Source: Misgurnus anguillicaudatus
Lineage: Eukaryota > Chordata > Actinopteri > Cypriniformes > Cobitidae
Assembly (NCBI RefSeq): GCF_027580225.2
Contig: NC_073348.2
Coordinates: 23,132,001 to 23,196,000 of the forward strand
Reading direction: 5' to 3'
DNA: 64,000 bases
How positions within the stretch are numbered: position 1 is the stretch's first letter; each line of letters starts with the position of its first letter. Shown one piece after another: positions 21,167 through 32,770 of the stretch. The translations under genes and the position numbers were made by a program. The notes under the pieces are model-generated. The model saw nothing but the letters and a program-made list of their open reading frames with translations, searched no databases and was not told the DNA's origin.

Positions 21167-24100
21167 CTAAGACTGAGGAGATGCCACTGGAAAATTTTTA
21201 TAAATTTCCTTCAGAACCAACAGAGCCGTATCTTCTGACTCCCTGCAATACATGAAAAAAATGAGTCCCCAATTAGTTGCAATAAGACAAATTATATAAA
21301 TAATTATTTATTTATAAGACATTTTCCTTCCCAATAGCACAAATGGCTCTGTATGGCAAACAGGTATTCATTGAAACTCTCTATTGGCGTCTCCTGAAGG
21401 ACATAATCAATGCGTCGGCCACGATTCATCATCCCGACCTTTGTGATCTTTCCTTCTTCATGTTCCATTGGTGAGGCTGTAACATAAAAATACTAAAAAA
21501 GTGAGGTTGTAACATTAAAAAATGTTAAACAGCACACAAATGTTTGTGTTTGATTACAGAATAATTTTAAAGTATTCAAGTAGTAAAAGTATTAAAAACT
21601 GGGATTTTTAGTCAGTAAATATATTGGCTCACTCATTTTATATTGAATATTATAAGATTGTGAACTACTATTACTTTGAATACAATGCGGTGCTTTCCCG
21701 GACAGCGCTTAGTCCCAGACTAAAATATATATATTTGAGCTGGCATAATTTAAAGGATTAGTCTATTATCTTAAAAAAAATCCAGATAATTTACCCACCA
21801 CGATGTCATCTAAAATGTTGATGTCTTTCTTTGTTCAGTCGAGACGAAATTATGTTTTTGAGGAAAAAATTTCAGGATTTTTTCATTTTAATAGACTTTA
21901 ATGGACCCCAATACTTACTGGTTTTAATGCAGTTTAAAATTGCAGTTTCAACGCAGCTTCAGCACTCTAAACAATCCCAAACGAGGGGATTGTAAAGAGG
22001 TCACGGATGACGTATCGAAACTACGCCCCAGTGTTTATAAGTGTGGAGAAAGAGGACCGTTCTGATGTTGTTGTATGTTGAATGATAATAATGAATGTGC
22101 TTGTGACAGTTTATTGTTTAAATGGTCCGCAAATGTGCGTTTCATATATGTAACACGTGACCTTTCGACGTCATTATGCAATTACGTGAGGTCGCGCTGG
22201 CTCGTCACACAGCCAGAGGAATAAGAAAAGTTGTGGGTTAAAAGTGCATATTTTTTGTTTTTCTTGCCAAAAATGACAATCTTTTCGCTAGATTAGGCCT
22301 CGTTCGGGATCGTTTTGATTCCTTTGAAACTGCAATTTTAAACTGCATTCAAACTGTCAAGTGTTGGGGTCCATTAAACTCCATTAAAATGAGAAAAATC
22401 CTGGAATGATTTCCTCTCGACTGAACAAAGACAGACATCAACATTTTGGATGACATGGTGGTGAGTAAATTATCTGGATTATTTTTTTTAAAATGGACCA
22501 ATCCTTTAAAAACACCATGTACTGACATATTTAACATATATCAGTGCCATTGTTTTGTATCAGATGCATACCAGTATTGTTTTCTGTAAGGTTCGTTTAT
22601 GAGAAACGTCTCAAGTTACGTATGTAACCTCTGTTCCCTGAGAACTGAACAAATGCGTGCGTCTCCTTTGCCATACTTCCGGCGTGCTTGTACACTCACT
22701 TCGGCATATCAAAGTGGGCAGATAAAGTGGGCGATACTTTTCATCCTTTTATGCCCTCTGGCTTCCACCTATGACGTCCCGACCAACCATAGGTCGAATT
22801 TGATATACATACTCAGATGCCATCATGCTGTAGGCATTCCCAAAGTGTCAGCTCTCTGACACAGCGTGGAGTTCCCTTTGAAAGGGAACTACTTAAATGA
22901 CTACTTAAATAATATAATCAAGGCCTAGTCGTGGATTAATCTAAGCCCTGTGCGGGAAACCGACCCTATTAGTATTACTATGAATGGGACAATGCAATGC
23001 TAAATATGGCTGCTCTGACCTTTCCTTTACTAACACAATGCTCTACCAACTGAGCAAACCTACCCATACTGTAGTATAGGTTTTATAGATACCTTCTGGT
23101 TCCTCTGTAGGGGACACTGAATTGACTCCACCCTCTGCAAGTGCTGGTGTAGGCACCTGAGAAATGGTCTGCCAGACCATGCGCAGGGAACCCAGAAAGT
23201 CAGAGCTGACTCGAGTCAAACCCTCTTTTAGCTCTGTGGACATCAAAAGGGTTTCATAAAATGACAATAAATAATTTCAGAATGTATTTGCTGTGTGAAG
23301 TGCTTTGCGAAATACCAAGATGCATTCTTTTTCTGCCTTTGTGATGGGGCATCAACATAGGTGGTAGGTTTACATCCGAAGGCAAAATCATGGGCTCGAT
23401 CCGATATGCCACTGGGTCAAACTGCATAGATTTTATATATAGGTGTAAGAGCACAGTTATGTGATGCACATTACGTAATGCACGTGTACATTGTGTTAGT
23501 GGAAGCTTTACTGGATGGAAGATGTTGTAGAAACTCTTGCAGGTAGGGAAGCTGTAATTTGGGTCAATCCTCTTTAGACCTCTGACGGTCAAAAACATTC
23601 CTATGGGTGAGCCTAAGGCAAAAAATGCCTGGGGATGAAATGCTAACTGAGGATAATCGATGGATACCTGGAGAACAGAACAGAGATTGGTTTGCAAAAA
23701 TTAAACACTTCAAACGTAAGATATTTCTACTCGTGTCACAGAACATTAAAGAACATTAACATTTCATTGCTAAAAAAACAACTTTATGTTGTGTATTTGG
23801 TAATAATACAATGTGTTTGCATAGTTTATGGTTAAAAAAACATCTTCTACATACTGTTCATTTTTGTAGTGAATCGGACAATATGTGCTCTTTAAGCAAT
23901 AGTAGACAAAATAATAATAATAGATAAAATGCTTCTGCGACTCAGCCCGCTTCCTGTAATCACGTCACTACTAGAGCAAGCTCCTGATTGGTTAACACAA
24001 TGCGTTTTTTAACCAAAGTTTTTAACTCAACCGTTTCCTGTGGCATCGCTCAATTCGCGCAAATTGGGTGAATGGGGTGGAATCGCATCTACCGCGCCAC

Positions 24101-27100
24101 GCTAAACGCCTCATTCGCGCCACGAGGCCTCCAGACACGCGTCAACGCATCTTTACATTGACTTAACATTGAAATCACTCGCGCTTGACGCGTTTATCGT
24201 GGCTGGTGTGAACGCAGCATAACACGCACCTGTAGTGCGTCGCAGCTTCTTCATTACGATGGCAAAAAATAATGTGATCAAATGTACAATTAATAAAACA
24301 ATAATTCATAACCTCGTTCCACTCTCTTTCATAACGTCATAAAGCTTCACCATTGTTATTGTTTTATTGTGAAATAGCGACCTCTAGTGGTTAAAATCTT
24401 ACATATTGTGCCTTTAAATTGTATTTATAGCAGGCAACATTTCATCATAAATAAAATGTTTATATTTTAGTGTAAATTTGTCTATTACAGCGATCCATCC
24501 CTTTTTCCAAACCTGTTTATCCACTGCAGGCTTGCGGTAGAGCTGGAGCCTATCCCAGCATTTTGGGCTTACCATTAATACTCCATTTAAACCACACAGA
24601 GAAGATTTATTATAAGCCTACTTTTTGACCTTATTAAAGGTGGGGTGCATGATTTTTTAAAAACACTTTGGAAACGGGAGTCGGACCGAGTACCAAAACA
24701 CACTTGTAACCAATCAGCAGTAAGGGGCGTGTCTACTAACTGACATCGTTGCCTGGGTTGCGTATGTGTGGGGTGGGTCTATCAAAAGAAGGTACAGATT
24801 CTGGTGGGGTGGGGCATGTTTGTTTATGTGATTTCAAATGTCAACATTGGCTTTCAGAGATCATGCACCCCGCCTTTAAATTTCCTCTGAAACACTTTGT
24901 TACCTGTCCAATGCCAACATCAAAATGCTGATAATCCACTGCACTAGTGGTGGGATGTTCATTAGCACTTCTCATGCCCAGACCTGGTGAATGGGTTGCA
25001 TGTCCACTTCCAGTTTTGGAGCGCTGTTGGTTATTCAAGAAGTTGATATTAGAAAGTGTCAAAACAGTCGGACATTCCGATCTAAAACAATGGACTCTTA
25101 TCCGTCCCCTCTTCCACTTTAATGGGTGTGGATAGGAAACCACAAACAATTAAGCCCACGAGTATGTCTGCCAACCCTTGCTATTTTTCCCTGAGTCATT
25201 AAAGGAATATTCCATTTTCTTAAAAGAAAAATCCAGGTAATTAACTCACCACCATGTCATCAGAAATGTTGATGTCTTTCTTTGTTCAGTCGAGGAGAGA
25301 TTGTGTTTTTTGGGGAAAACATTGCAGGATTTTTCTCATTTTGGTGGACTTTAATGGACACCAACAATTAACACATAACTCAGCACGTAGCAGTTTTTTT
25401 CAACGGAGTTTCAAAGGACTATAAACAATCCCAAACGAGGCATAAGGGTCTTATCTAGCAAAACGATTGTCATTTTTGACAAGAAAAAAACAAATATACA
25501 CTTTTAAAGCACAACTTCTCGTCAAGATCCAGTCGTGATGCGCCAGCGTGACCCCACGCAATGCGTCATGACGTCAAGAGGTCACAGAAGACGAAAGCGA
25601 AACTCCGCCCCAGTGTTTACAAGTGTGTTGAAAGAGGACCGTTCCTACGTTGTTGTATGTCGAATGATACTAATTAATGTCTTTGTGTCAGTTTATTGTT
25701 TACAATGGACCGCAAATGTGCGTTTTATATATGTAACACGTGACCTCCCTACGTCACTATGCATTTACGTTAGGTCGCGCTGGATCGGATCTCGACGAGA
25801 AGTTGTGCTTTAAAAGTGTATATTTGTTATTTTTCTTGTCAAAAATGACAATCGTTTCGCTAGATAAGACCCTTATGCCTCGTTTGGGATTGTTTATAGT
25901 TATATTGTTACGTGTTGAGTTAAGTGTTAATTGTTGGTGTCTATTAAAGTCCATTAAAATGAGAAAAATCCTGCAATGTTTTCCTCAAAAAAACATAATT
26001 TCTTCTCGACTGAACAAAGAAAGACATCAACATTTTGGATGACATGGTGGTGAGTAAATTATCTGGATTTTTCTTTTAAGAAAATGGAATATTCCTTTAA
26101 GTTTCAACAAGCACAGGGATAGCAGGAATTACCTTCAATGTCTTCACACAGTTCATAATTTTTTTTCGAGGACCAAGAGGTATTCCAATGTCTTTCAGGT
26201 CCTTGTCAGAGCAGAGCATCTGAAAGGGTTGAATACAAATACATCATGTAAAAAATAAGATTTGGGCCCTTTGTGCTTTGCAAAATATGTAAAACTGACC
26301 AGCGACTCCATATCTAGTTGTTCCCTCTGCAGTACTCTGAGATGCTCCTCTAATCCCTGACCTCTTAGCGCCTCCTCTAGGTTCCCAAAGGAACAGCATG
26401 ATGTCTCAATGTCATGGTTCTGTGAAGGCCAAACATTTTTTATAAAATCTATAGCTTCAAGGACAATAGGGTGCATAAATGCTAAATTAGACGGAAGTCA
26501 ACACAATGTTTTGGGCAGCATGCTGCTACTGCTATAGAGCGATGAATGATATTCCTGCAATGAAACTGGTATAAAAACTTCACTAATATGTCTAGAGATT
26601 TTGATAGTAACAACTCAAAGAGTTTTTAGTAATATAATTTCAATAAGTTTTTCTGACAAAGACATCATCTGAAAAAACCTCATCATGAGTAGTGGCCCTT
26701 GAATCTGTCTCCTGATTGGTCAGGAGATCAAAAAGGATCAATGAACCTGCAAAAAAAGACACAGGATGCCATTTGTGAAGTTCCCATGTAAAATGTTTGC
26801 AATATCAAATTTGGTTTTAGGTACATACCTAGACTGTGTCCTGCCAGTGAAACGTTTCCTGTGAAGTGCGGATGTCTCTCCAGGAAGAGGCTGTGCAGAC
26901 GGTTGATCTCAGAGGCTACTGTATCTACAATGGTCTGGCAGTATGTAGCGCTATTGTAAAAGAAAAGGTCCAGCACTGTGTCATTGCTGAACTGACGCAG
27001 GCGGCTGATGCTAGGTAGTGTGATTCTCTCAATGTCTCTGTTAGGGATAAAAGTTAAAACGGTATAATGTAGATTAAACTATTCAACATAAAAGCTCTTA

Positions 27101-29877
27101 TTATAGTATATGTCAAGCATCTTACTTGTCGACTCCTGTACTTTCTCCATGTAAGACTCGGTGCCAGTTGACAGGAAGGTACTCTACTCTTCCGGCGGTG
27201 CTTGTGTTCTCACCCTGTCTGAAACGACTGTTTATAAGGCCGTTGGAGGCATTACGAAACTCATTTACTGCAACGACAGAAACATAAATATTTGTGAAAT
27301 TAGTTAGCGCATGATATTGGCTAAATAACCAAATTCAACTTAAAGAGATGTCTGTATGTAGTTTTAGGTAAGGTACAAAGCACAGCTCACCACAATGGAC
27401 AATGCTTCGGAGGCGAATGTCACAGGCCGGACCGATACCGTGAACCATGAAAACAAGGTGGTCTACAATCTCTGGCTCTCCTTTGGAAACGAACAAACAC
27501 AATGATGCTTTAGCACACTTCAGCAAGCATTAAGATATAAGGGTCAGTGACAAATGGTTTGGCAAGATGAGAAATAAAAAAAATTGTAAAAAAATTTTAA
27601 AAGCATGCATCAGGTTTACTTCAGCGTACATTGTATTTATGTTAATTTTATGCAATAAAAAATTACATTTGCACCATTTTTATGAAAGTTAAGACTGAAT
27701 GGACCAGAAAATGTCAAATGGTGAAACCGCCAATTGCGCCAAAGAATGAGAAATATTAAATATTTTATCCACCTTGATAGCAAAAAAAAAAAAAAACATT
27801 TTAAAATACAATTTTATTAGTTATTTCTAAATGTAAATTTTAATGCGTTTTTGTAATTTTTGTCCTGACATATGCTGAAAACAGCTCTGTTTTCTAAATT
27901 ATCTTTGACAAATGATGTAAAAATGTATGTAAAAAATTTTTTTCATGAATATATTTATATAAAAAAAATAGTTACACCAATTGACACACGCCGGTTACAC
28001 CACATTGACATTTTTGCAATTATCCCCCAAATATTCTTTCAAAATGAAATAAAACCAGTAATTTTAGACTTGGTCCTCAAAAAAGAGAATGAATGCAAGT
28101 AATCTGCAAATTTATTTTGCAATTTTAACATTTAATTTATCCATATGTACACAAAATAATTAACGTCACGTCATTGACCCATAAATTATAATACATATTG
28201 TTAGAAAATGTATTACCAAGCTTACAGGGATAGTTCACCCAAAAATGAAATAATGTCATTAATTGACTAACACTCATGTCATTCCAAACTCGTAAGACCT
28301 CTGTTCATTTTCAGAACACAGTTTAAGATGTTTTATATTTAGTCCGAGAGCTTGTTGACCCTTTATTGAAAATCTATGCACGGTATATGTCCATGTCTAG
28401 AAAGGTAATAAAAACATCGTCAAAGTAGTCCATGTGATATCAGTGAGTCAGTTAGAATGTGTCGAAGCATCGAAAATACATTTTGGTCCAAAAATAACAA
28501 AACGTCACGTGACTCCAGTGACGCGGATGACGTACGACGCGGCTAACGTGTTATCTGGTGCGCCCCAGCTGTTTTATTTGTGTGCGCCCAGGCTACATTT
28601 ACAGTATGAGGAGACGCACGCTGTAAGTTTGAAAAGAATAAAACTTCGCAAACATAACACGTCATCCGCGTCACGTGACTTTGCGCTTCACAACAGACGC
28701 GGAAGAGAAGACAATGCTGAATAAAGTCATAATTTTTGTTCTTTTTGGACCAAAATGTATTTTTGATGCTTCAACACATTCTAACTGACCCACTGATGTC
28801 ACATGGACTACTTTGATGATGTTTTTATTACCTTTCTGGACATGGTCAGTATACCATTACTAGATTTTCAATGGAGGGTCAGAACGCTCTCAGACTAAAT
28901 ATAGTCGGTGTGTGACCTCCTTTCAAGCAAAACTTTCAAGCATCTTTTAAAACTTCTGAAACATTGGGAACATGTTACCTTAAAATGTAGTCTCAATAGG
29001 GAGCTCACAAGGTTTTAGATCAAAGCTCTAATCTAGACTCTCCCTCTGGTATCTCTACTGAAATATTCTCAATTCCTCTCTTTAGTGTTATGGGTTGTGC
29101 CCGTTCACTCGGGGAAGGAGGGAAGTCCTTACAGCTGTTTGGATGCTGTGTCATTAACTGGTATTATGCAGAGAAAAAGACATAATGTTACTTGCTAAAA
29201 ATACTTTTTTTTCTTGTTTTCATGGGGATTAGGTTTTCTGAACAATACCTTGGGATTGTGAAGGATCACAATTTCTCCCGTCGGAAGCTCCAGATTTGTT
29301 TTCCATTCGTTCAGGGTAACTGCAATCATGTAGGCGTCCTGTGTTTCAAACGAAGAAGAAATGGGATTTTAATTAAAATTGCTTTAATTCTAGATTTAGG
29401 AATGACGTTTCACTAGAAAATAACAAATGAAATATGTCCTTCTCCGTGACGTCCTCTAGGATATCGCTGAGTTCTTCGGTATAAGGAGAAAAGTGCACGT
29501 CCTTGCTGCCTTTGTAAAACCATGAGCAGCGTCTGACCTCTGTAGGCTTTTGTTCCCAGTACACAGCATAGCGTTTTCTTTCATGTAATTGGACATCATA
29601 CCTTCTTCCTTCAGTAGCCACCACTTCTTCTGTTCCACTTCTCCCTACTGAAGACAACCAGAGATTAATGATATCATTCAGATGAAATATGAATTTATGC
29701 TATGGCCTAACAAATCAACTATATGTATAGAAATTAAAAGTAAAAACCTCTACTGTGAGCATCCTCCAGCCGCTGTGAGTCCTCAATGCTGAAGGGTTGC
29801 CAGGAATCCCTAGAGTCCACCTGCTGGTTGTAGAACCAGTGGTGCTGGACGGGTTCATACGGCTCAGCGGTGGTCAT
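21167..29877 (-). CDS. ddhd2: Phospholipase DDHD2 (intracellular PA-PLA1 family), 16 coding exons
   Basis: DDHD2 is a serine hydrolase of the intracellular phospholipase A1 family that acts on phospholipids and triglycerides at Golgi/ER membranes and lipid droplets. Exons read right to left: 29877-29748 (or -29754), 29647-29451, 29338-29249, 29157-29043, 27480-27391, 27267-27126, 27037-26829, 26746-26679, 26419-26300, 26219-26133, 25023-24904, 23667-23512, 23421-23316, 23233-23093, 21476-about 21329, 21242-21167; about 664 residues, human about 711. Order: WWE domain (exons 1-3, HHWFYNQ, RYAVYW, WFYKG), lipase motif GHSLG with the catalytic Ser near residue 323, SAM domain (residues about 348-416, [11 protein letters not shown]), DDHD domain ([44 protein letters not shown]). 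The short N-terminus and SAM domain favour DDHD2 over SEC23IP and DDHD1. An in-frame stop lies four codons before the chosen ATG. The donor after exon 4 is GAGAGT, none is seen after exon 15, and that after exon 2 is weak, so it may be a decaying copy or contain sequence errors. Confidence 0.93.
21754..22505. mobile_element. TTAA-flanked element with long inverted repeats (copy 1)
   Basis: TTAA at 21750-21753 and 22506-22509 flanks 752 bp. The outer ~170 bp on each side are inverted copies, including GTTGATGTCTTTCTTTGTTC on the left and its near-inverse on the right. It belongs to the same family as 25203-26096. No protein is recognised. It can form a long hairpin in ddhd2 pre-mRNA. Confidence 0.8.
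22590..22895. repeat. Cyprinid dispersed repeat (GTTACGTATGTAACC type)
   Basis: Near 22600-22640 GAGAAACGTCTCAAGTTACG is followed by GTAACCTCTGTTCCCTGAGA, and the right end carries GGAGTTCCCTTTGAAAGGGA. These phrases mark a very abundant fish repeat. The boundaries are approximate. Confidence 0.5.
23935..24222. mobile_element. Left-truncated Harbinger-like MITE
   Basis: Shares CGCTTCCTGTAATCACGTCA and the right end GGCTGGTGTGAACGCAGCA with the complete element at 4659-5032. The left terminal repeat is missing. Located in ddhd2 intron 11. Confidence 0.6.
24638..24875. mobile_element. TTAA-flanked MITE in ddhd2 intron 11
   Basis: TTAA at 24634-24637 and 24876-24879 flanks 238 bp with the ends AGGTGGGGTGCATGA and TCATGCACCCCGCCT, inverted with one mismatch. 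Only 28 bp separate it from exon 11. Confidence 0.8.
25203..26096. mobile_element. TTAA-flanked element with long inverted repeats (copy 2)
   Basis: TTAA at 25199-25202 and 26097-26100 flanks 894 bp that starts AGGAATATTCC and ends with its exact inverse. Inverted arms extend roughly 180 bp (left to about 25390, right from about 25925), with GTTGATGTCTTTCTTTGTTC and its near-inverse. The middle is GC-richer with CACGTGACCTCCCTACGTCA. The open frames inside show no transposase motif. It lies in ddhd2 intron 10, 37 bp from exon 10. Confidence 0.85.
28206..28918. mobile_element. Foldback element in ddhd2 intron 4
   Basis: The left edge is AGGGATAGTTCACCCAAAAA, a common fish MITE end. Two arms, about 28424-28495 and 28742-28808, are near-perfect inverted copies (CAGTTAGAATGTGTCGAAGC facing GCTTCAACACATTCTAACTG). 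The centre contains CACGTGACTCCAGTGACGCG and an inverted partner. The right outer end is decayed. Confidence 0.7.
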
Positions 29878-29890
29878 GCTGACCAATTAA

Positions 29891-30187
29891 CTGCAAATGT
29901 AATGTTTTTAGTCAGTGGCTTGTAGGATGAAAATTATAAGCTGTACTGTACTTCAACAACAATGTTTTTTGCTTTAAAATATTTGCTAGTTTATTTCTCG
30001 CTACAGTGATTAAGTGTCACTCAAACTCTTATGTCATCATCCTTTTCATTCATAATAAATACAGTAAATGCAAACATACACATTTATAATATGTAAAAAG
30101 GTTAAATGAGAACTATCAGTTATAGTTATAAATAAAAGTACACAGTAAATTTTAATAATAAAAAAAACGTTACACAGGTTTATTGTC
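29891..30187 (-). other. Start of ddhd2 intron 1 region (AT-rich)
   Basis: A clean acceptor TTTGCAG lies at 29891-29897 just before the leader of the first coding exon (29878-29890). No other feature is recognised here. Confidence 0.5.
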
Positions 30188-30191
30188 TTAA

Positions 30192-32069
30192 AGTCCCCGT
30201 GAACTCAAAACTGACAATTCTTATTTTTAATAGAATAATGCAGTGTTCATAGTTCACATAGAATTAATAACAACAGAGTGCTTTTACAGTAGTTTATTCC
30301 TGATATCAATAGAAAAAAATAAGTTAATTACCTGTTTATATATCATATCTAACACATATCAACTATTACACTGAGCTAACGTTACTGCAGTGGCGGCCTG
30401 TGACTTCTCTTCCAAGGGGCGCAAATTCAAAATATGTGTTCGGAGTGTCATATGTTGCTCGTCATGTCAAAGGCCCTGTTTACACGTACATGGTTATTTT
30501 GAAAAACTGAGACATTTCTCAGTTTGCGCCGTTCGTTTACACACAAACGTAGAACTCGCCTCTGAATCCGATTCTTTCTAAAAACTCGGCCAGAGTGGCA
30601 TGTAAACTGAGACAAACGGATGTTTAGGCAGCCAACGTCACAGTATCTGCCAGCGCTCACACCTACGCCAAAAGTGTGACCTGGTTCAAAAGAGGGACAG
30701 GAAGTGATTTGTTGCTGTTTTGGGATTCTGATTGGCTTATGTGGGCTTGAGCTTATCGTTACACCGCCACCTAGAGGTTTAGCATGCTCTTGACGGCTTA
30801 TATACACGGGTACGTGTCAATGAACGCTTTTCTGAAAACTGACATGTGTGCACAAAGACATTTTTGAAACCGGAGAGGTTGAAATGTCCGTTTATGAAAA
30901 TAGCCACTCATGTGTAAACGTAGTCAAAATTAGGGCTGGGTATCGATTCAGATGTTCCGGATCGATTAAATTTCGATTCACAAGCTATCAAATCGATTCG
31001 ATTCTCGATTTAATTTTCGATTCCGATTCGCGGGTTGGTTTTTATACTCGATTCTTGATTCAACTCAATGAATATAGATTTAATATAAATGCTATATTAA
31101 TAAAAAATAACAGTAAACAGAAGTTTACAAGTGGGTAATTAATAAAAAGAAATTAAAAGCCACAACACTAACCTTGTCGTCTTGCTTGCAAAATTTAAAA
31201 TGCTTTCATACCTCTTACTTTTTATGTGAAGGTAGCATCAACGTCGATGAACCCCTACTTTTTAGCAACCACATTTTAAAAGAATCTTGTGGTGGTTTTA
31301 TTGATGTATTTTATTTCACAGAATGAAACGTAAAAATAAAGTGGGCTTGTGTGAACCCAAGATCTGAGGGTGCACTCACACCATCCAAACCAAACCGCGC
31401 TCGGGCACGTTTAACCCCCAAAGTCTGGTTCATTTGACTAGTGTGATCACTCTGTACCACACCCTGGCCGGCTTGCAAAGGTGGGCTCAGGCGCAGTGCG
31501 ATCGATAATCATGCCAGAGCGCATTTTAAAAGGAGAGACGTCAATTGCGCAACCCTACATCCATCTGCATTCTTAAAAACCTTTTGATGCACGCAGAATG
31601 TCTATGCTCACGCATCAGATGCACTAAGCAACATGATGATGGCATTAACAAATAGCTGTGTGTCATCATCGCACACCAAATGACTCAGAATAAAAAACAT
31701 AACATTACGATGGGTTCCAGTGTTAAGAGTGCTTTACTTCCTGCTTTGTTCAAAACAATTGCATCCTAATGACAAAAGCGCAACAGGGCTCGGATCGATA
31801 AAAGTACATTATGAGTGCGTGCATCTGGGGGAGTAGGTAGGGGGACAGTCGTGCTGGGGCATGGTTTGGTTTGGATAGTATGAGTGTGCCACCTTTAAGG
31901 CATTTAACCAAACCCAATTCAAAAAACCCATTGACTACGGGATGATGGAACCGAAAGTGCTAAAATGCTCACTTTTGGTTTTTGCTTACAAAATTACGTC
32001 ATCCCTGCGTCACCCTATACGCAAAAATACGGAAGTAAAGTCGATCGCGACTTCCTGTTCACGGGGACT
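30192..32069. mobile_element. Composite TTAA-flanked element in ddhd2 intron 1
   Basis: TTAA at 30188-30191 and 32070-32073 flanks 1,878 bp with exact inverted ends AGTCCCCGTGAAC and GTTCACGGGGACT. Inside are later insertions: a segment from about 30471 starting GGCCCTGTTTACACG, a truncated hAT relative from about 30934, and a segment at about 31366-31895 with ends GGGTGCACTCACACCATCC and GGATAGTATGAGTGTGCCACC. No transposase is seen. Confidence 0.75.
30934..31250. mobile_element. Truncated hAT element, relative of 14816-15339
   Basis: Starts TAGGGCTGGGTATCGATTCA and follows the 14816 copy through AATGAATATAGATTTAATA and GAAATTAAAAGCCACAACAC. The right terminal repeat is absent. Confidence 0.7.
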
Positions 32070-32659
32070 TTAAGAGCTTTGGAGTTCTAGAAGATGAAAT
32101 GGCTAAAATGTATTCCGAAATAAAAAGTAGCAATAGACGTAACAATAATTACAATGAAGTACTCATGCTCCACCTCCACGTCATCACTTGGATGGTTACA
32201 TTACGTAACGATGGATGAGGGGGCAACACAAATGACAAACAACAAGAATCGAAATACTAGTCAAATGTAAAATATCAATAAAACAATGCGAACAATGAAA
32301 CAATCTAACAATGTTTATTTGAAAATACCATCATGTGAACCAAACACGGTATAGTGCAAGAATGGTGTAAGTTAAGCTGATAATTGGACATAAACTGTAA
32401 CGTTATTTGTTAAATTGTGTTATTTTATATTTCTACAAGAGATTATGAAATTGCCTTGCGTTGTTTCCCAAGCAAAAAAATGTGGTAAAACACATCGAAA
32501 TATATAAACAATACCATGCTCACTTCATAATAAGGCATTGATTCAATTGTCACCTTTTAATGTCTTTATACAAATCCCGATGTTAAGCCATATTGAGGAC
32601 GTTTAACCTCTAAACACGGGGGAAAGAATAAAAACAAGAGCGTATCGCCATCTACTCAC

Positions 32660-32770
32660 CGGCCGGTCATACGGATGCTCGTTTGGGACAAAACTGACTT
32701 CTGACAGAGCAAAGGCTCACAGTGCTGTTTAGCTCAGTACGGGGACTAAAAATCTGCAGACCAGCAGCTT
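32660..32770 (-). promoter_or_regulatory. ddhd2: Probable non-coding exon 1 and promoter side of ddhd2
   Basis: On the minus strand a strong donor CCG|GTGAGT ends a GC-rich segment at 32660, and the next downstream acceptor is the one at 29891 before the ddhd2 ATG. Spliced this way, the leader carries an upstream ATG at 32668-32670 encoding MTGR and stopping before the main ATG. The 5' boundary and start site are not visible. The link to ddhd2 is inferred from position and strand. Confidence 0.5.

Larger units (their letters stand above)
21690..22968. mobile_element. GGTTTCCCGGACAG-family MITE broken by two insertions
   Basis: The left end CTTTCCCGGACAGCGCTTAG (about 21694) and the right end CTAAGCCCTGTGCGGGAAACC (to about 22960) are inverted and match the family at 5274. 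The interior holds a TTAA element (21754-22505) and a second repeat (about 22590-22895). All lies in intron 14 of ddhd2. Confidence 0.65.

Noticed and set aside
23254..23697. A single 147-residue protein
   Set aside because: It is ddhd2 exons 12 and 13 read through the intron between them; the real exons are 23667-23512 and 23421-23316.
24841..25149. Separate small protein of 102 residues
   Set aside because: The middle matches ddhd2 exon 11 (25023-24904) with flanking intron translated on both sides.
25535..26042. Two plus-strand frames of 92 and 100 codons
   Set aside because: They lie inside the TTAA-flanked long-inverted-repeat element in ddhd2 intron 10 and show no transposase motif.
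21167..29877. DDHD1 or SEC23IP as the identity of the phospholipase
   Set aside because: The WWE domain starts about ten residues from the N-terminus and a SAM domain lies between lipase motif and DDHD domain, which fits DDHD2; SEC23IP has a long proline-rich N-terminus and DDHD1 lacks this SAM arrangement.
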